This document shows, in pieces, positions 44,407-53,359 of a stretch of 64,000 nt of DNA (the stretch's first letter is position 1; each line of letters opens with the position of its first letter). The DNA is taken from NCBI RefSeq assembly GCF_007004765.1, contig NZ_VIKR01000002.1:682001-746000 (forward strand), in the 5' to 3' direction. This DNA is from Aliikangiella marina. GTDB lineage: Bacteria > Pseudomonadota > Gammaproteobacteria > Enterobacterales > Kangiellaceae. The translations under genes and the position numbers were made by a program. The notes beneath the pieces are model-generated. The model had not been told where the DNA came from and made no database searches. It saw nothing but the letters and a program-made list of their open reading frames with translations.

Positions 44407-44424
44407 CGCATAAAGGTGTAAGAT
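44396..44424 (+). promoter_or_regulatory. predicted hmuT promoter
   Basis: TTGTTA (44396-44401), 17 bases, TAAGAT (44419-44424), with the -35 inside the Fur palindrome. Confidence 0.65.
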
Positions 44425-44461
44425 GTTCACCATCAAATAATCACTCAAGGTAAAAATAAAC

Positions 44462-45286
44462 ATGCGGATTTTTATAGCAGTTGTGCTGGCTATCTTTTTG
44501 GCTTTTGTTGTTTTGCCAGCAAAAGCGGTTAGCAAGTTAGTGACAGCCGGTGGAACGGTTACCGAAATCGTTTTTGCTCTCGGTGCTGGTGAGCAGGTCG
44601 TTGCCACTGATCAGTCATCAACTTTTCCAGAGGCGACTCAATCATTGCCTTCTGTTGGTTACTATAGGGACATGGCGGCTGAAGGAATCTTGTCCACTGG
44701 CTTAGACACATTGCTGGTTTTAGAGGGGGGTGGCCGCAGTGAAGCGCTCAAACAGGTGGAAGCTGCTGGTGTGAAAGTTATTCGCTATTCCAAGCCAAAT
44801 ACTATCCAAGGTTTGCTCAATCTGGTCAGTAGCATCGGCAAGGATATTGGAAAAGACAGTGAAGCAAAGGCGCTGATTCAAACAATCCAATCAACCTTGC
44901 CCGAAGCGGCATTAAACACGACTTCCCGTGCTTTGTTTCTTTTATCAGCGGGAGATAGGGGGCTAATTGCTGCCGGTAGTGAAACTGTTCCACAATTATT
45001 GTTTGACTATGTGGGCGTTAAGAATGTCGCAAGCCATGCCGGGTTTAAAACGGTCGGATTAGAATCGCTGGCTGTTTCGCAACCGGATATCTTGATAGCG
45101 CCGGCGCACAGCGTTGCAGGGATCGGCGGTCCGAAAGCTTTTTGCAAGCAACCCGCATTAGCATTACTAGAAGCTGCCAAGCGCTGTCGTTTACTGGTGA
45201 TGGATAGTTTGCTGGCGCTTGGTATGACACCGAGAGTCGCTAGCGCGATTAAGCAACTCGACAGTTTTATCAAGGAAAACCCATGA
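44462..45286 (+). CDS. hmuT: heme ABC transporter periplasmic binding protein
   Basis: A 274-residue class III binding protein. Signal peptide to about residue 23, then the HmuT-type opening KLVTAGGTVTEIVFALGAGE, VVATDQSSTFPEATQSLPSV, GYYRDMAAEGILSTGLDTLL and later ALALLEAAKRCRLLVMDSLL. It captures heme in the periplasm and docks on HmuUV. The ATGA overlap with the permease gene shows translational coupling. Species usage of hmuT versus hutB varies. Confidence 0.93.
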   Translation: MRIFIAVVLAIFLAFVVLPAKAVSKLVTAGGTVTEIVFALGAGEQVVATDQSSTFPEATQSLPSVGYYRDMAAEGILSTGLDTLLVLEGGGRSEALKQVEAAGVKVIRYSKPNTIQGLLNLVSSIGKDIGKDSEAKALIQTIQSTLPEAALNTTSRALFLLSAGDRGLIAAGSETVPQLLFDYVGVKNVASHAGFKTVGLESLAVSQPDILIAPAHSVAGIGGPKAFCKQPALALLEAAKRCRLLVMDSLLALGMTPRVASAIKQLDSFIKENP

Positions 45287-46335
45287 TAGCAGCAGTCGAT
45301 TATTTCGCTCATCGAAAACAAAATTCGCTCCGTTGGCAAAGCCTGTTTGCCGTATTGGTTTTTACCTTTGCGATCATTACATTGGGTTTTGGCCCGGCGG
45401 GATGGGATTGGCGATTAGCGTTTGCTTGGCTGCTTCCAGAACATTTTACCCAGTTTTCTGAGCTACAACTCAATGTGGTTACTCATATTCGCTTACCGCG
45501 ATTTTGTCTTGCGCTAATTGTTGGGGCAGTTCTCGCGCAGACGGGTGCTGCAACGCAAGCGTTGTGTCGCAATCCGCTTGCCGATCCGTCCATCATTGGG
45601 GTCAGCGCCGGAGCCGCAGTCATGGCAGTCGCAGTGATCGCACTCGCCCCCAAAATAGGATTCAATCCGGATGTCTGGCTGCCTTACGCCGCTTTTTCTG
45701 GCGCATTGCTCGTGACTTTCTTGGTTTACCATATGGCTCAGCAAAATCAAGAAATCAGTGTCACGAGTTTGATTTTAGTTGGCGTTGCACTTAATGCATT
45801 GTCTTTCGCATTGATTGGATTATTCAGTTTTTATGCAGACGATAGTTCGTTGAGGTTGATTAATTACTGGACCATGGGGTCTTTGGCTGGCGCTGGCTGG
45901 TCTGGGCTCTTACAGTCTTTACCGTTAATTTTAATGAGTTTTGTCGGCCTCTATTCAAAACGGGCAGAGCTTAATTTGCTGCTATTAGGAGAATCCGAGG
46001 CACGATATTTAGGTGTCAATATTCAGCGGCTAAAAATGCAAATTGTAATCTATGTAGCACTTGGTGTTGGGGCTGTCGTGGCGATGACTGGCATGATTGG
46101 TTTTGTTGGCTTAGTCGTCCCTCATATGACTCGCTTACTAGTCGGCGCAAACATGCGCTATATGCTGAGTGTTTGTGCTTTGTTGGGGAGCGTGGTGTTA
46201 CTGTTTTCTGACTGGTTAGCAAAAATTGTGGTCGCACCGACAGAACTACCCATTGGAATTATCACTGCGCTTATTGGCGCACCAGTTTTTATTTATTTAT
46301 TACAGAAAAACCGCATGAGAGGGCACCATGCTTAA
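45283..46335 (+). CDS. hmuU: heme ABC transporter permease
   Basis: A 350-residue FecCD-family permease with about ten membrane segments. Family features include LNVVTHIRLPRFCLALIVGA, GAATQALCRNPLADPSIIGVSAGAAV, the coupling-helix region GESEARYLGVNIQRLKMQIV and GMIGFVGLVVPHMTRLLVGANMRYML. It forms the inner-membrane heme channel with HmuV. Overlaps hmuT by four bases and hmuV by eight. Confidence 0.95.
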   Translation: MIAAVDYFAHRKQNSLRWQSLFAVLVFTFAIITLGFGPAGWDWRLAFAWLLPEHFTQFSELQLNVVTHIRLPRFCLALIVGAVLAQTGAATQALCRNPLADPSIIGVSAGAAVMAVAVIALAPKIGFNPDVWLPYAAFSGALLVTFLVYHMAQQNQEISVTSLILVGVALNALSFALIGLFSFYADDSSLRLINYWTMGSLAGAGWSGLLQSLPLILMSFVGLYSKRAELNLLLLGESEARYLGVNIQRLKMQIVIYVALGVGAVVAMTGMIGFVGLVVPHMTRLLVGANMRYMLSVCALLGSVVLLFSDWLAKIVVAPTELPIGIITALIGAPVFIYLLQKNRMRGHHA

Positions 46336-47143
46336 TTTTTCCAAACTAACAGTTTCTCTCGGTAAAAGACAAATTTTTAGCAACCTGAATGGCCAATGTG
46401 AGGGTGGTCAATTTGTCGCACTCGTTGGCGAGAACGGTGCTGGAAAATCAACGTTATTGCATACACTCGCTGGGGAAAGGCCTTATTCTGGTGAGGTTAT
46501 TTTTAAGAATAAATCAATTGATCTGTGGGATATTGATCAACTTGCGACTCAACGAGCAGTACTTACTCAGCACCACAACAGTGCATTTGCTTTCGCAATT
46601 CCAGACATCATTGCCATGGGACGGCACCAACTCTCCGAAACTCGCCAAGCCTGCGTAGATAAGGTGCAACAATATATTCAATTGATGACACTTGAGGGTT
46701 TACTTGATCGCAACATTCAACAGTTGTCAGGGGGGGAGTTGCAACGTGTTTTTATGGCCAAATGTTTAGCTCAGTTAGATGCGTTTAGCGAAGGTAGTCG
46801 TAACAAACTGATGTTACTCGATGAACCCACTTCAGCACTCGATTTAAGGCATCAACATCGGTTGCTGCAGATTGTAAAGTCATTTACCCAACAAGGTAAC
46901 ACTGCCATCGTAGCGATTCACGATTTAAATTTAGCGGCCTTATATGCTGATAGTGTTTTATTACTGCATGAGGGTCGTTTGCAGGCCTATGGTGAACCTA
47001 AAACCGTATTTCAGCAATCAATATTGGAAAGGGTTTATCGATCACCGATGCATATCAGCTCTCATCCCACTCTTAATCATCCAATGATTTTTTCAGAACC
47101 TCAGGAGTTAACTCATGAAATCAAAAGCTTTAATAGAGGCTAA
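46328..47143 (+). CDS. hmuV: heme ABC transporter ATP-binding protein
   Basis: A 271-residue ABC ATPase. Walker A GENGAGKSTLLHTLAGE near residue 35, signature IQQLSGGELQRVFMAKCLAQ near 135, Walker B KLMLLDEPTSALDLRHQHRL near 160 and the switch His in AIVAIHDLNLAAL. Powers heme import through HmuU. Its last 29 bases overlap the hugZ start, which places the hugZ ribosome site (CAGGAG) within its coding sequence. Confidence 0.95.
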   Translation: MLNFSKLTVSLGKRQIFSNLNGQCEGGQFVALVGENGAGKSTLLHTLAGERPYSGEVIFKNKSIDLWDIDQLATQRAVLTQHHNSAFAFAIPDIIAMGRHQLSETRQACVDKVQQYIQLMTLEGLLDRNIQQLSGGELQRVFMAKCLAQLDAFSEGSRNKLMLLDEPTSALDLRHQHRLLQIVKSFTQQGNTAIVAIHDLNLAALYADSVLLLHEGRLQAYGEPKTVFQQSILERVYRSPMHISSHPTLNHPMIFSEPQELTHEIKSFNRG

Positions 47144-47834
47144 GTTACTTGTCAGACAATCCGATGTCGGTGTTATTTCGACAATTTCGAAGAAAATTGA
47201 CGGTTATCCTTTTGGGTCGGTGACACCATTTATTTCTGATAGTGAAGGCAAACTTTATCTGTACATAAGTGATATCGCGCAACATTCCATTAACTTGACT
47301 GCCAATAATAAAATGAGCGTCACGATTTTTAACCAGGGTAAGTCTGGCGATCAAAATGAAAACGCAAGAATCACGATTGTTGGAGACTGTACAAAGGTTG
47401 CTGAACAAATGCAGGAGGAGATGCTAAGAAAGTACATCCTTCGTTTTCCTGATGCTAAAACATATCAAAAAGCTCACGTGTTTTATATGTGGGAAGTCAA
47501 GGTAGAACGAGTTCGTTACATTGGAGGCTTCGGAAAAATTTTCTGGATCAAAAAGGAAGATTGGACTGGTCAGCCTGTACCTTGGGACAAAGTTGCGGAA
47601 TCCGCTATGATTAGCCACATGAACGATGATCATCAAGATGCGATGGAATTGATTCTGCATCAGCATTATGCGATTAAAGATCCAAAAGTTATGATGTCCG
47701 GAATCATTACTGAAGGATGTTATTTGTACAGTAATTCTAAAAATTATTTTGTGCCTTTCAATGATATATGTAGTGAACAGAGTGATGTTCGCAAGCAGTT
47801 AGTCGCGCTAACCAAAGCGGCGCGCGCGGCATAA
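47115..47834 (+). CDS. hugZ: HugZ-type heme-utilisation protein
   Basis: A 239-residue protein: an N-terminal flavin-reductase-like split barrel (PNPOx family; VGVISTISKKIDGYPFGSVT, ARITIVGDCTKV, VRYIGGFGKIFWI) and a C-terminal DUF2470 domain (SAMISHMNDDHQDAMELILH). Members such as HugZ/HutZ bind heme and break it down or otherwise help release iron. The C-terminal His-rich heme ligand region here is in HMNDDHQD. Last gene of the hmuTUV operon, with a good AGGAG ribosome site inside hmuV. Confidence 0.9.
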   Translation: MKSKALIEAKLLVRQSDVGVISTISKKIDGYPFGSVTPFISDSEGKLYLYISDIAQHSINLTANNKMSVTIFNQGKSGDQNENARITIVGDCTKVAEQMQEEMLRKYILRFPDAKTYQKAHVFYMWEVKVERVRYIGGFGKIFWIKKEDWTGQPVPWDKVAESAMISHMNDDHQDAMELILHQHYAIKDPKVMMSGIITEGCYLYSNSKNYFVPFNDICSEQSDVRKQLVALTKAARAA

Positions 47835-47844
47835 CGTCAACGAC

Positions 47845-47866
47845 GACTGCAACAATGGTTGCAGTC
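47845..47866 (+). terminator. perfect nine-pair hairpin after hugZ
   Basis: GACTGCAAC-AATG-GTTGCAGTC, 10 bases beyond the hugZ stop. The lack of a T-tract makes it a poor intrinsic terminator; it may protect the 3' end of the message or mark a rho-dependent stop. Confidence 0.45.
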
Positions 47867-48037
47867 ATACAACACCTCATCGACTGATTAAATATTGCTC
47901 AGCAAATTGGCACTTACCATGCCTATAGGACGATAATCCTAAATGTAAAAAAATATAATTTGTTAAGTTTCGGTTCATTTACAAAATGTAAGATGCCCAT
48001 CAAGAAGTAATTAGGAACATCTTGTTTCATTCTTAGC

Positions 48038-48065
48038 TTGAGTTTCTGAATGCTTTCATTACAAT
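48038..48065 (+). promoter_or_regulatory. predicted promoter of the porin-like gene
   Basis: TTGAGT (48038-48043), 16 bases, TACAAT (48060-48065). The transcript would begin near 48072, directly in front of the stem CAGTAC-ACGAC-GTACTG (48073-48089). Confidence 0.6.
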
Positions 48066-48139
48066 GCGCCGGCAGTACACGACGTACTGTTGTTAGAAAT
48101 AAACAACTAACAGATTTTGATTAATCGAAGGAAATTAAA

Positions 48140-48844
48140 ATGAAATTCAATTCAAAAGCGATTGTTTTAGGGTTAGGTCTTGCAAGTTCTGCTGCATTTG
48201 CCAATGACTTTAATGGTGAAGTTGGTCTTGTGTATGCGGATGTTGAAGGTCTTGATGTTATTCAAGTAACCGGTACTTACTATTTTGATAGTGTCGATCT
48301 GTCTAACACAGCCTGGGCTGAGGCTGAATTTATGGGAAGAAACAGTAATGTTTCTGTCCAGTATACTGATTTCGATAGCGACGTTGACGCAATGGGAATT
48401 AACTTAGAATTCTTCGGCGAAGGCAACAATAACCTTTACGGTGCAATCGGCTTTGTTAGCATTGATACACCATTTGGTAGTGACGATGTAGTGGTTGGTG
48501 AGTTAGGTTATTTTGTCGATGACAACTGGTTGGTGTCGATTCAAGCGACTGACGACAGTGATAATCCGATTTTCTTAAAAACTAAGTACGTCGGCGATTT
48601 GGGTGATGGTCAGTTTTTCAATGTTGAAGCAAGCATTGACGATGAAGAAAATGACTTAGAAGTTTCAGCTGACTACTACTTTACCAATGCATCAAGTTTT
48701 GGTCTCCAGCTTTCACAGGCTGAAGGTTTTGACTACGGTTTAAACTTTAAGCACTTCTTCAATAAGCAATTTGCGCTTGAAGTGACTTATGCTTCAACCG
48801 ATTTTGGTGATGAAACTGGTATCGGTATTACCGCTCGTTTCTAA
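48140..48844 (+). CDS. putative outer-membrane porin-like protein
   Basis: A 234-residue protein with a signal peptide (MKFNSKAIVLGLGLASSAAFA), a good AAGGA ribosome site and a mature sequence of short amphipathic strands separated by acidic loops, ending in ATARF-type terminal Phe (GIGITARF) recognised by the BAM machinery. It is strongly acidic (EDNDLEVSADYYF-like loops). It resembles small uncharacterised gammaproteobacterial porins; substrate unknown. The strong promoter, leader hairpin and terminator suggest abundant expression. Confidence 0.75.
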   Translation: MKFNSKAIVLGLGLASSAAFANDFNGEVGLVYADVEGLDVIQVTGTYYFDSVDLSNTAWAEAEFMGRNSNVSVQYTDFDSDVDAMGINLEFFGEGNNNLYGAIGFVSIDTPFGSDDVVVGELGYFVDDNWLVSIQATDDSDNPIFLKTKYVGDLGDGQFFNVEASIDDEENDLEVSADYYFTNASSFGLQLSQAEGFDYGLNFKHFFNKQFALEVTYASTDFGDETGIGITARF

Positions 48845-49166
48845 GCTAAATAAGGTTTCAAAAGTAACCGCTTAAAAGCCTCTTTTTAGAGGCTTTTTTG
48901 ATCTTAAGTAACCTAAATTATGACTAAACATTAGGGCGTAAAATGCGCTCAAGACACAATAATTCGTCAATCGCGTCTAATAACGGTTACAATGTGCTGT
49001 ATAAAATAACAGCATCTTTTAAAAGCGCAGAGAAAGTTCCGAGTAATTGTTCAAGGATTGCGAATTTGCATGATTTCTCAGTTTTAAATAATTATTGCAA
49101 TAAGCGAGCTTTTTTAACGTTGGTTTACTATGTTCTTTAATGAGGGTAATACAAAGGGGTTTCCAT
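48845..49166. other. 322-base gap with one terminator
   Basis: After the terminator at 48874-48899 I see no gene or clear signal. Small open frames here lack ribosome sites. Confidence 0.5.
48874..48899 (+). terminator. rho-independent terminator of the porin-like gene
   Basis: AAAAGCCTCT-TTTT-AGAGGCTTTTTT, 30 bases after the stop codon. Confidence 0.95.
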
Positions 49167-49706
49167 ATGCAGTGTCCAAAGTGTAAAAATTCAGATCTCA
49201 AACCAACGAAAATTGATGAAGGTTTATCTGCGATGGGGTGCGGTCGCTGTAATGGTGCCTTTATTTCGTTATTGTATTACCGTGATTGGGCGGAGCACGC
49301 GGGAGAGATGCACGATGCGCCAACAGTAGAATTGTTAAAAGGTTTTGAAAGTGAAGACTCTGCCGCGGCGTTATCGTGTCCCAAATGTAGCCGTTTAATG
49401 ACCAAATATCGAATATCAGGCTGTTCTAATAATCGCTTAGATTTGTGTACTTCTTGCGATGAAGCTTGGTTAGATGGTGGGGAGTGGGAATTGCTAAAGG
49501 CGCTAGAGCTGAGTACCGAGATGCCGATGGTTTTCTCGGAGCAATGGCAGCGTCAAGTGAGAGATACGGTTTCTGAGGAAGCGCGTCGAGAACGTTTTAC
49601 TCGGATACTAGGGGCTGACGATTTAGAAAAAGCACACGAATTCAGACAATGGATAAAAGATCATCCTAAACGAAATGATATTATGTTTTACGTCAATCAT
49701 GAATGA
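49167..49706 (+). CDS. zf-TFIIB zinc-ribbon protein
   Basis: A 179-residue protein from the ATG at 49167 (MQCPKCKNSDLKPTKIDEGL). Two zinc ribbons: CPKC...CGRC near residues 3-30 and CPKC...CTSC near 71-105, the second followed by DEAWLDGGEWELL, the zf-TFIIB signature (W-L-D-x-G-E). The C-terminal part is helical. Such proteins are widespread and of unknown function, perhaps nucleic-acid or protein binding. Followed after about 75 bases by a two-gene operon on the same strand. Confidence 0.85.
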   Translation: MQCPKCKNSDLKPTKIDEGLSAMGCGRCNGAFISLLYYRDWAEHAGEMHDAPTVELLKGFESEDSAAALSCPKCSRLMTKYRISGCSNNRLDLCTSCDEAWLDGGEWELLKALELSTEMPMVFSEQWQRQVRDTVSEEARRERFTRILGADDLEKAHEFRQWIKDHPKRNDIMFYVNHE

Positions 49707-49782
49707 TGAATACCCAAGCGAAACTGCGACGTAGTTCGCAATGAACGTTAACCCAATAAAAATTTAAATATCCGAGAAAAAC

Positions 49783-50337
49783 ATGTCTTCAGAAGATTAC
49801 ACGCTTGCCAGCTTATTGCGCTTTTTACGCCAATCCACGATCGAAGGACTACTTAACCCTGCAGTAGCCAAAAGCCGTATTAAAGCCGTCGAAGAACTTC
49901 AAGTTGAATTAACGGATGCGGAAAAAGCTGATATTAAGCTAATTAATGTAGACCTGCTGTGCGCCCGGTTTCATAAGCTGCATGACTCGAGTATCCGTCC
50001 GGAGGTTTTGGAGCTTTACAATAAAAGGGTCAACGCTGCGTTAGTGGATTATTTGGCTTGGTTGGATAATCCAAAGTCTTTTTTCTCAATTGGTGGCGAC
50101 ACTATCCGCAAAGACAAGCGTTATAAAATGTCAGAAAAAGAAGTGTCTTTTGAAGAAAAAGCACTAGAAGAAATTACTCTCACGACTGCGGACCAACACA
50201 AAGATATTTTTTCTATTCCCTTGCGTGATGATGTGACGGTATTTGTTCAGAACCTACCCCTTGATCTCACTAAAGCTGAAGCTAAAAAAATTGCCAATGT
50301 AGTTAAAGCGCTTGCAATCAATGGAGAGGATCAATAA
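49783..50337 (+). CDS. hypothetical cytoplasmic protein, first of a two-gene operon
   Basis: A 184-residue protein (MSSEDYTLASLLRFLRQSTI, NAALVDYLAWLDNPKSFFSI, FSIPLRDDVTVFVQNLPLDL), without signal peptide or membrane segment, mostly helical at the front with a short beta/alpha C-terminal part. No family recognised. Its TAA shares one base with the ATG of the next gene (TAATG), so the two products are probably made in fixed ratio and may interact. Confidence 0.65.
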   Translation: MSSEDYTLASLLRFLRQSTIEGLLNPAVAKSRIKAVEELQVELTDAEKADIKLINVDLLCARFHKLHDSSIRPEVLELYNKRVNAALVDYLAWLDNPKSFFSIGGDTIRKDKRYKMSEKEVSFEEKALEEITLTTADQHKDIFSIPLRDDVTVFVQNLPLDLTKAEAKKIANVVKALAINGEDQ

Positions 50338-50936
50338 TGATAACGAGTAGTCGCACTTTACTGATTGCACCGCTAGCGATTTTCGGCTTATCAGGTATCT
50401 CGCTCTATGCGTATTTTGTTTTATTTCCCTCCGAAACCCCCTTTCATGACAACCTCCTACCAGAGCTCATAGGGTTTTGCTTAGAAGGTTTTTTCCTCGT
50501 GGGTTTATTATCATTAATTCAGTCGGCACGTGAGCGAGCTAGAAGGAAAGAATTGTGGCTGAGTCTCCGCGGTGTAATGCGCGGAATGTTATCCAATTTA
50601 GATATCGCATTTTTATCACCGAATACAGAACCGACGGATACGAAAGAGTTAGAGCAAAGTGTTGAAATAGTTAATCGATTCATGAAAGAACTGGAAGACA
50701 ATCGGTTAAACCTCCGTAGTATGACCTCATTAAAAAAAGAAAGTATTCGAACACTTTCGATGGCGAGAGACATGATCCCGGTTGCGGCACAATTAAGCGC
50801 GGTTCATATGCGCTGGTGGATTGCGATTGTTGATAGTATTCGCCAATTATCTAAAGCTTGTAATCGTGATGAAGTTGAGCAGAATGTTTATCTGATGTTA
50901 GAGAATATGAACGAGTTTGATCAATTAGGTTACTAA
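50337..50936 (+). CDS. membrane-anchored helical protein, second of the operon
   Basis: A 199-residue protein with two N-terminal membrane segments (TLLIAPLAIFGLSGISLYAYF, IGFCLEGFFLVGLLSLI) and a long charged helical cytoplasmic domain (ELEQSVEIVNRFMKELEDNR, TLSMARDMIPVAAQLSAVHM). No family recognised. Coupled to the upstream gene. The pair could form a membrane-tethered complex; this is inference. Confidence 0.65.
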   Translation: MITSSRTLLIAPLAIFGLSGISLYAYFVLFPSETPFHDNLLPELIGFCLEGFFLVGLLSLIQSARERARRKELWLSLRGVMRGMLSNLDIAFLSPNTEPTDTKELEQSVEIVNRFMKELEDNRLNLRSMTSLKKESIRTLSMARDMIPVAAQLSAVHMRWWIAIVDSIRQLSKACNRDEVEQNVYLMLENMNEFDQLGY

Positions 50937-50960
50937 GCTTAGGATTTTATTTATGAATTA

Positions 50961-50987
50961 AAAAAGCCCTCAAAAAGAGGGCTTTTT
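50961..50987. terminator. bidirectional terminator
   Basis: AAAAAGCCCTC-AAAAA-GAGGGCTTTTT between convergent genes, with T-tracts on both strands. Confidence 0.95.
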
Positions 50988-51006
50988 GTTTAATCAATAC
51001 GATTGA

Positions 51007-53184
51007 TTAATTAGGTAGACTCTCATAACCCATGTTGTACAGAGTGAAACCGAAGATATCGGCATACTGCTCAACAATTTTGGAAACCGGAGTACCTGCA
51101 CCATGGCCCGCTTTTGTTTCAATACGGATTAAAGTAGGTGCATCGCCAGCCTGTTTCGCTTGAAGTTCAGCCGCAAACTTAAAGGAGTGTGCTGGAACGA
51201 CGCGGTCATCATGATCGCCAGTGGTGACCAAAGTTGCTGGGTAAGCAACGCCTTCTTTGACATTATGAACCGGCGAGTAGGCTTTAAGATATTCAAACAT
51301 TTCCTGGCTCTGCTCAGATGTACCATAGTCATACGCCCAACCTGCGCCTGCAGTGAATGTGTGATAGCGGAGCATATCTAAAACACCCACCGCTGGTAAT
51401 GCGACTTTAATCAAATCTGGGCGTTGAGTCATTACTGCACCCACGAGCAAGCCGCCATTGGAGCCACCGCGGATTGCCAAGTAATCGCTTGAGGTGTATT
51501 TTTCAGCGATTAAGTACTCTGCAGCCGCAATAAAGTCGTCAAACACATTTTGTTTTTGCATTTGTGTGCCGGCTTTGTGCCATTCTTTGCCATACTCACC
51601 ACCACCGCGAAGGTTAGCGACGGCGTAGATGCCTCCTTTCTCTAACCAAACTGCATTAGCGATACTGAAGCGAGGTTGCAAGCTAATGTTAAATCCACCA
51701 TAGCCGTAGAGGATAGTCGGGTTCTTACCGTTAAGTTGAGTACCTTTTTTATAGGTGATGATCATTGGTACTTTGGTGCCGTCTTTTGAAGCGTAAAAGA
51801 CTTGTTTTGACTCGTAGTCATCTGGGTTAAATTTAGCGCCAGATTTTCGGTAAACGGTTGATTCACCTTTTGCCGGGTCGTACGAATAAATCGTACCAGG
51901 CGTTTTATAGTTGGTGAAGGAATAGTAAAGTGTTGTTTCTTCGCGCTTGCCGGACATTGCGGTCGCAGTACCAACCCCTGGAAGCTCGATTTCTCGGACT
52001 TTATTTCCTTCATAGTCATACTGGTAGACTTTAGAGATCGCATCAACCATATAATTTGCGAAGATATAACCACCACCGGAAGAAACTCTCAAAACATTCT
52101 TGGTTTCAGGAATAAAATCTTTCCAGTTTTCAACCGATGGGTTGCTTGCATCAACGGTGACGACTCTCTGATTCGGACTATCCAGATTGGTAACCAAGTA
52201 AAGCTTTGAGCCAACGTTATCAAGTAAACTTGTGTCAGAGTTAAAGTTATCAAGAATGGTGACAAGTGGGCTGTCAGGCTTAGTTAAATCTTTGATATAA
52301 AGATCATTGCCAGAGGTCGAAGTAGCGCCAGAAATTAACAGATAACGATCATCTTCAGTGACGCCACCAAAGACATAACGTCTTTTCTGTTCTTCAGTTC
52401 CGCCAAAGACGACTTGGTCTTTAGACTGAGGTTCGCCTAACTTGTGATAGTAAAGCTTATGCTGATCGGTTTTAGCAGACAATTCGGAACCGTCAGGCTT
52501 GTCGTAACTTGAATAGTAAAAACCTTCGTTCCCTTTCCATGAAATGCCAGAAAATTTGACATCAACCAATGGCTCTTCTAAGACTGCTTTTGTCTCAGTA
52601 TCAATGATGATAATTTTGCGCCAGTCGCTGCCTCCCTCGGAAATCGCGTAGGCGGCCTTAGAACCATCCTTTGAAAAGCTCAGCGTTGCCAAAGAAGTTG
52701 TGCCGTCTTCGCTAAACGTATTGGGATCGAGAAAGACTTCAGGTTCTCCACCGTCTAGTTGCCGATAGATAACAAATTGATTTTGTAAGCCGTCATTTTT
52801 TCTGAAGTAAGTGTATTTACCTTCTTTAAACGGTGCGCCGACTTTTTCGTAATTCCACAGGTTTTCGAGTCGCTCTTTCAATTCTTGTCGATAAGGAATT
52901 TTTTCTAGGTAGCCAAAGGTGACTTTATTCTGGGTTTTGACCCATTCACCGGTTTCTAAACTACGGTCATCTTCCAACCAGCGATATGGATCGGCGATCT
53001 CTGTCCCAAAGTAGGTATCAACCACATCCCCTTTCTTAGTTTGCGGATAAGTTACGGGGGAAACTGCTCTCTCGATTGCAGGCTTGACCTCAGCTTTGTC
53101 TGTCGCCTTCTGTGCAGATTCTGGTGCATCCCCAGAGCAGGCAACTAATATCCCTGAAATCAACAATGCCGTTAATTTTTTCAT
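51007..53184 (-). CDS. prolyl oligopeptidase family lipoprotein (S9A)
   Basis: A 725-residue protein with a lipoprotein signal ([19 protein letters not shown]). A seven-bladed propeller (about 80-430; [20 protein letters not shown]) is followed by the peptidase domain with the nucleophile in [15 protein letters not shown], the Asp in [17 protein letters not shown] and the His in [15 protein letters not shown]. These enzymes cut after proline in short peptides. The lipobox suggests anchorage in the periplasm or outer membrane. Convergent with the unknown two-gene operon. Confidence 0.95.
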   Translation of the reverse strand: MKKLTALLISGILVACSGDAPESAQKATDKAEVKPAIERAVSPVTYPQTKKGDVVDTYFGTEIADPYRWLEDDRSLETGEWVKTQNKVTFGYLEKIPYRQELKERLENLWNYEKVGAPFKEGKYTYFRKNDGLQNQFVIYRQLDGGEPEVFLDPNTFSEDGTTSLATLSFSKDGSKAAYAISEGGSDWRKIIIIDTETKAVLEEPLVDVKFSGISWKGNEGFYYSSYDKPDGSELSAKTDQHKLYYHKLGEPQSKDQVVFGGTEEQKRRYVFGGVTEDDRYLLISGATSTSGNDLYIKDLTKPDSPLVTILDNFNSDTSLLDNVGSKLYLVTNLDSPNQRVVTVDASNPSVENWKDFIPETKNVLRVSSGGGYIFANYMVDAISKVYQYDYEGNKVREIELPGVGTATAMSGKREETTLYYSFTNYKTPGTIYSYDPAKGESTVYRKSGAKFNPDDYESKQVFYASKDGTKVPMIITYKKGTQLNGKNPTILYGYGGFNISLQPRFSIANAVWLEKGGIYAVANLRGGGEYGKEWHKAGTQMQKQNVFDDFIAAAEYLIAEKYTSSDYLAIRGGSNGGLLVGAVMTQRPDLIKVALPAVGVLDMLRYHTFTAGAGWAYDYGTSEQSQEMFEYLKAYSPVHNVKEGVAYPATLVTTGDHDDRVVPAHSFKFAAELQAKQAGDAPTLIRIETKAGHGAGTPVSKIVEQYADIFGFTLYNMGYESLPN

Positions 53185-53359
53185 TGTAAGTATCTCTCTT
53201 TATGTCGTTATTCGGCGTAATGTTCGATTTAAAATGGTAAATCAATCGAGGAGTGTATCAAAGAAGCTTAAAGCTGACTAATATTAGCCAGCCATCGCTA
53301 AGTTGGAATTTGTAAGAGAGTGCAAATCGTCCGATGATCTATCAGATTTTGTTGATATT

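Larger units (their letters stand above)
47835..48139. other. 305-base gap between hugZ and the porin-like gene
   Basis: Contains the stem GACTGCAAC-AATG-GTTGCAGTC (47845-47866) just after hugZ, which has no T-tract, then the porin promoter and a leader hairpin. Confidence 0.6.

Noticed and set aside
48943-49140. 65-residue open frame between the porin and zinc-ribbon genes
   Set aside because: No ribosome site and no protein-like composition; lies in an AT-rich gap.
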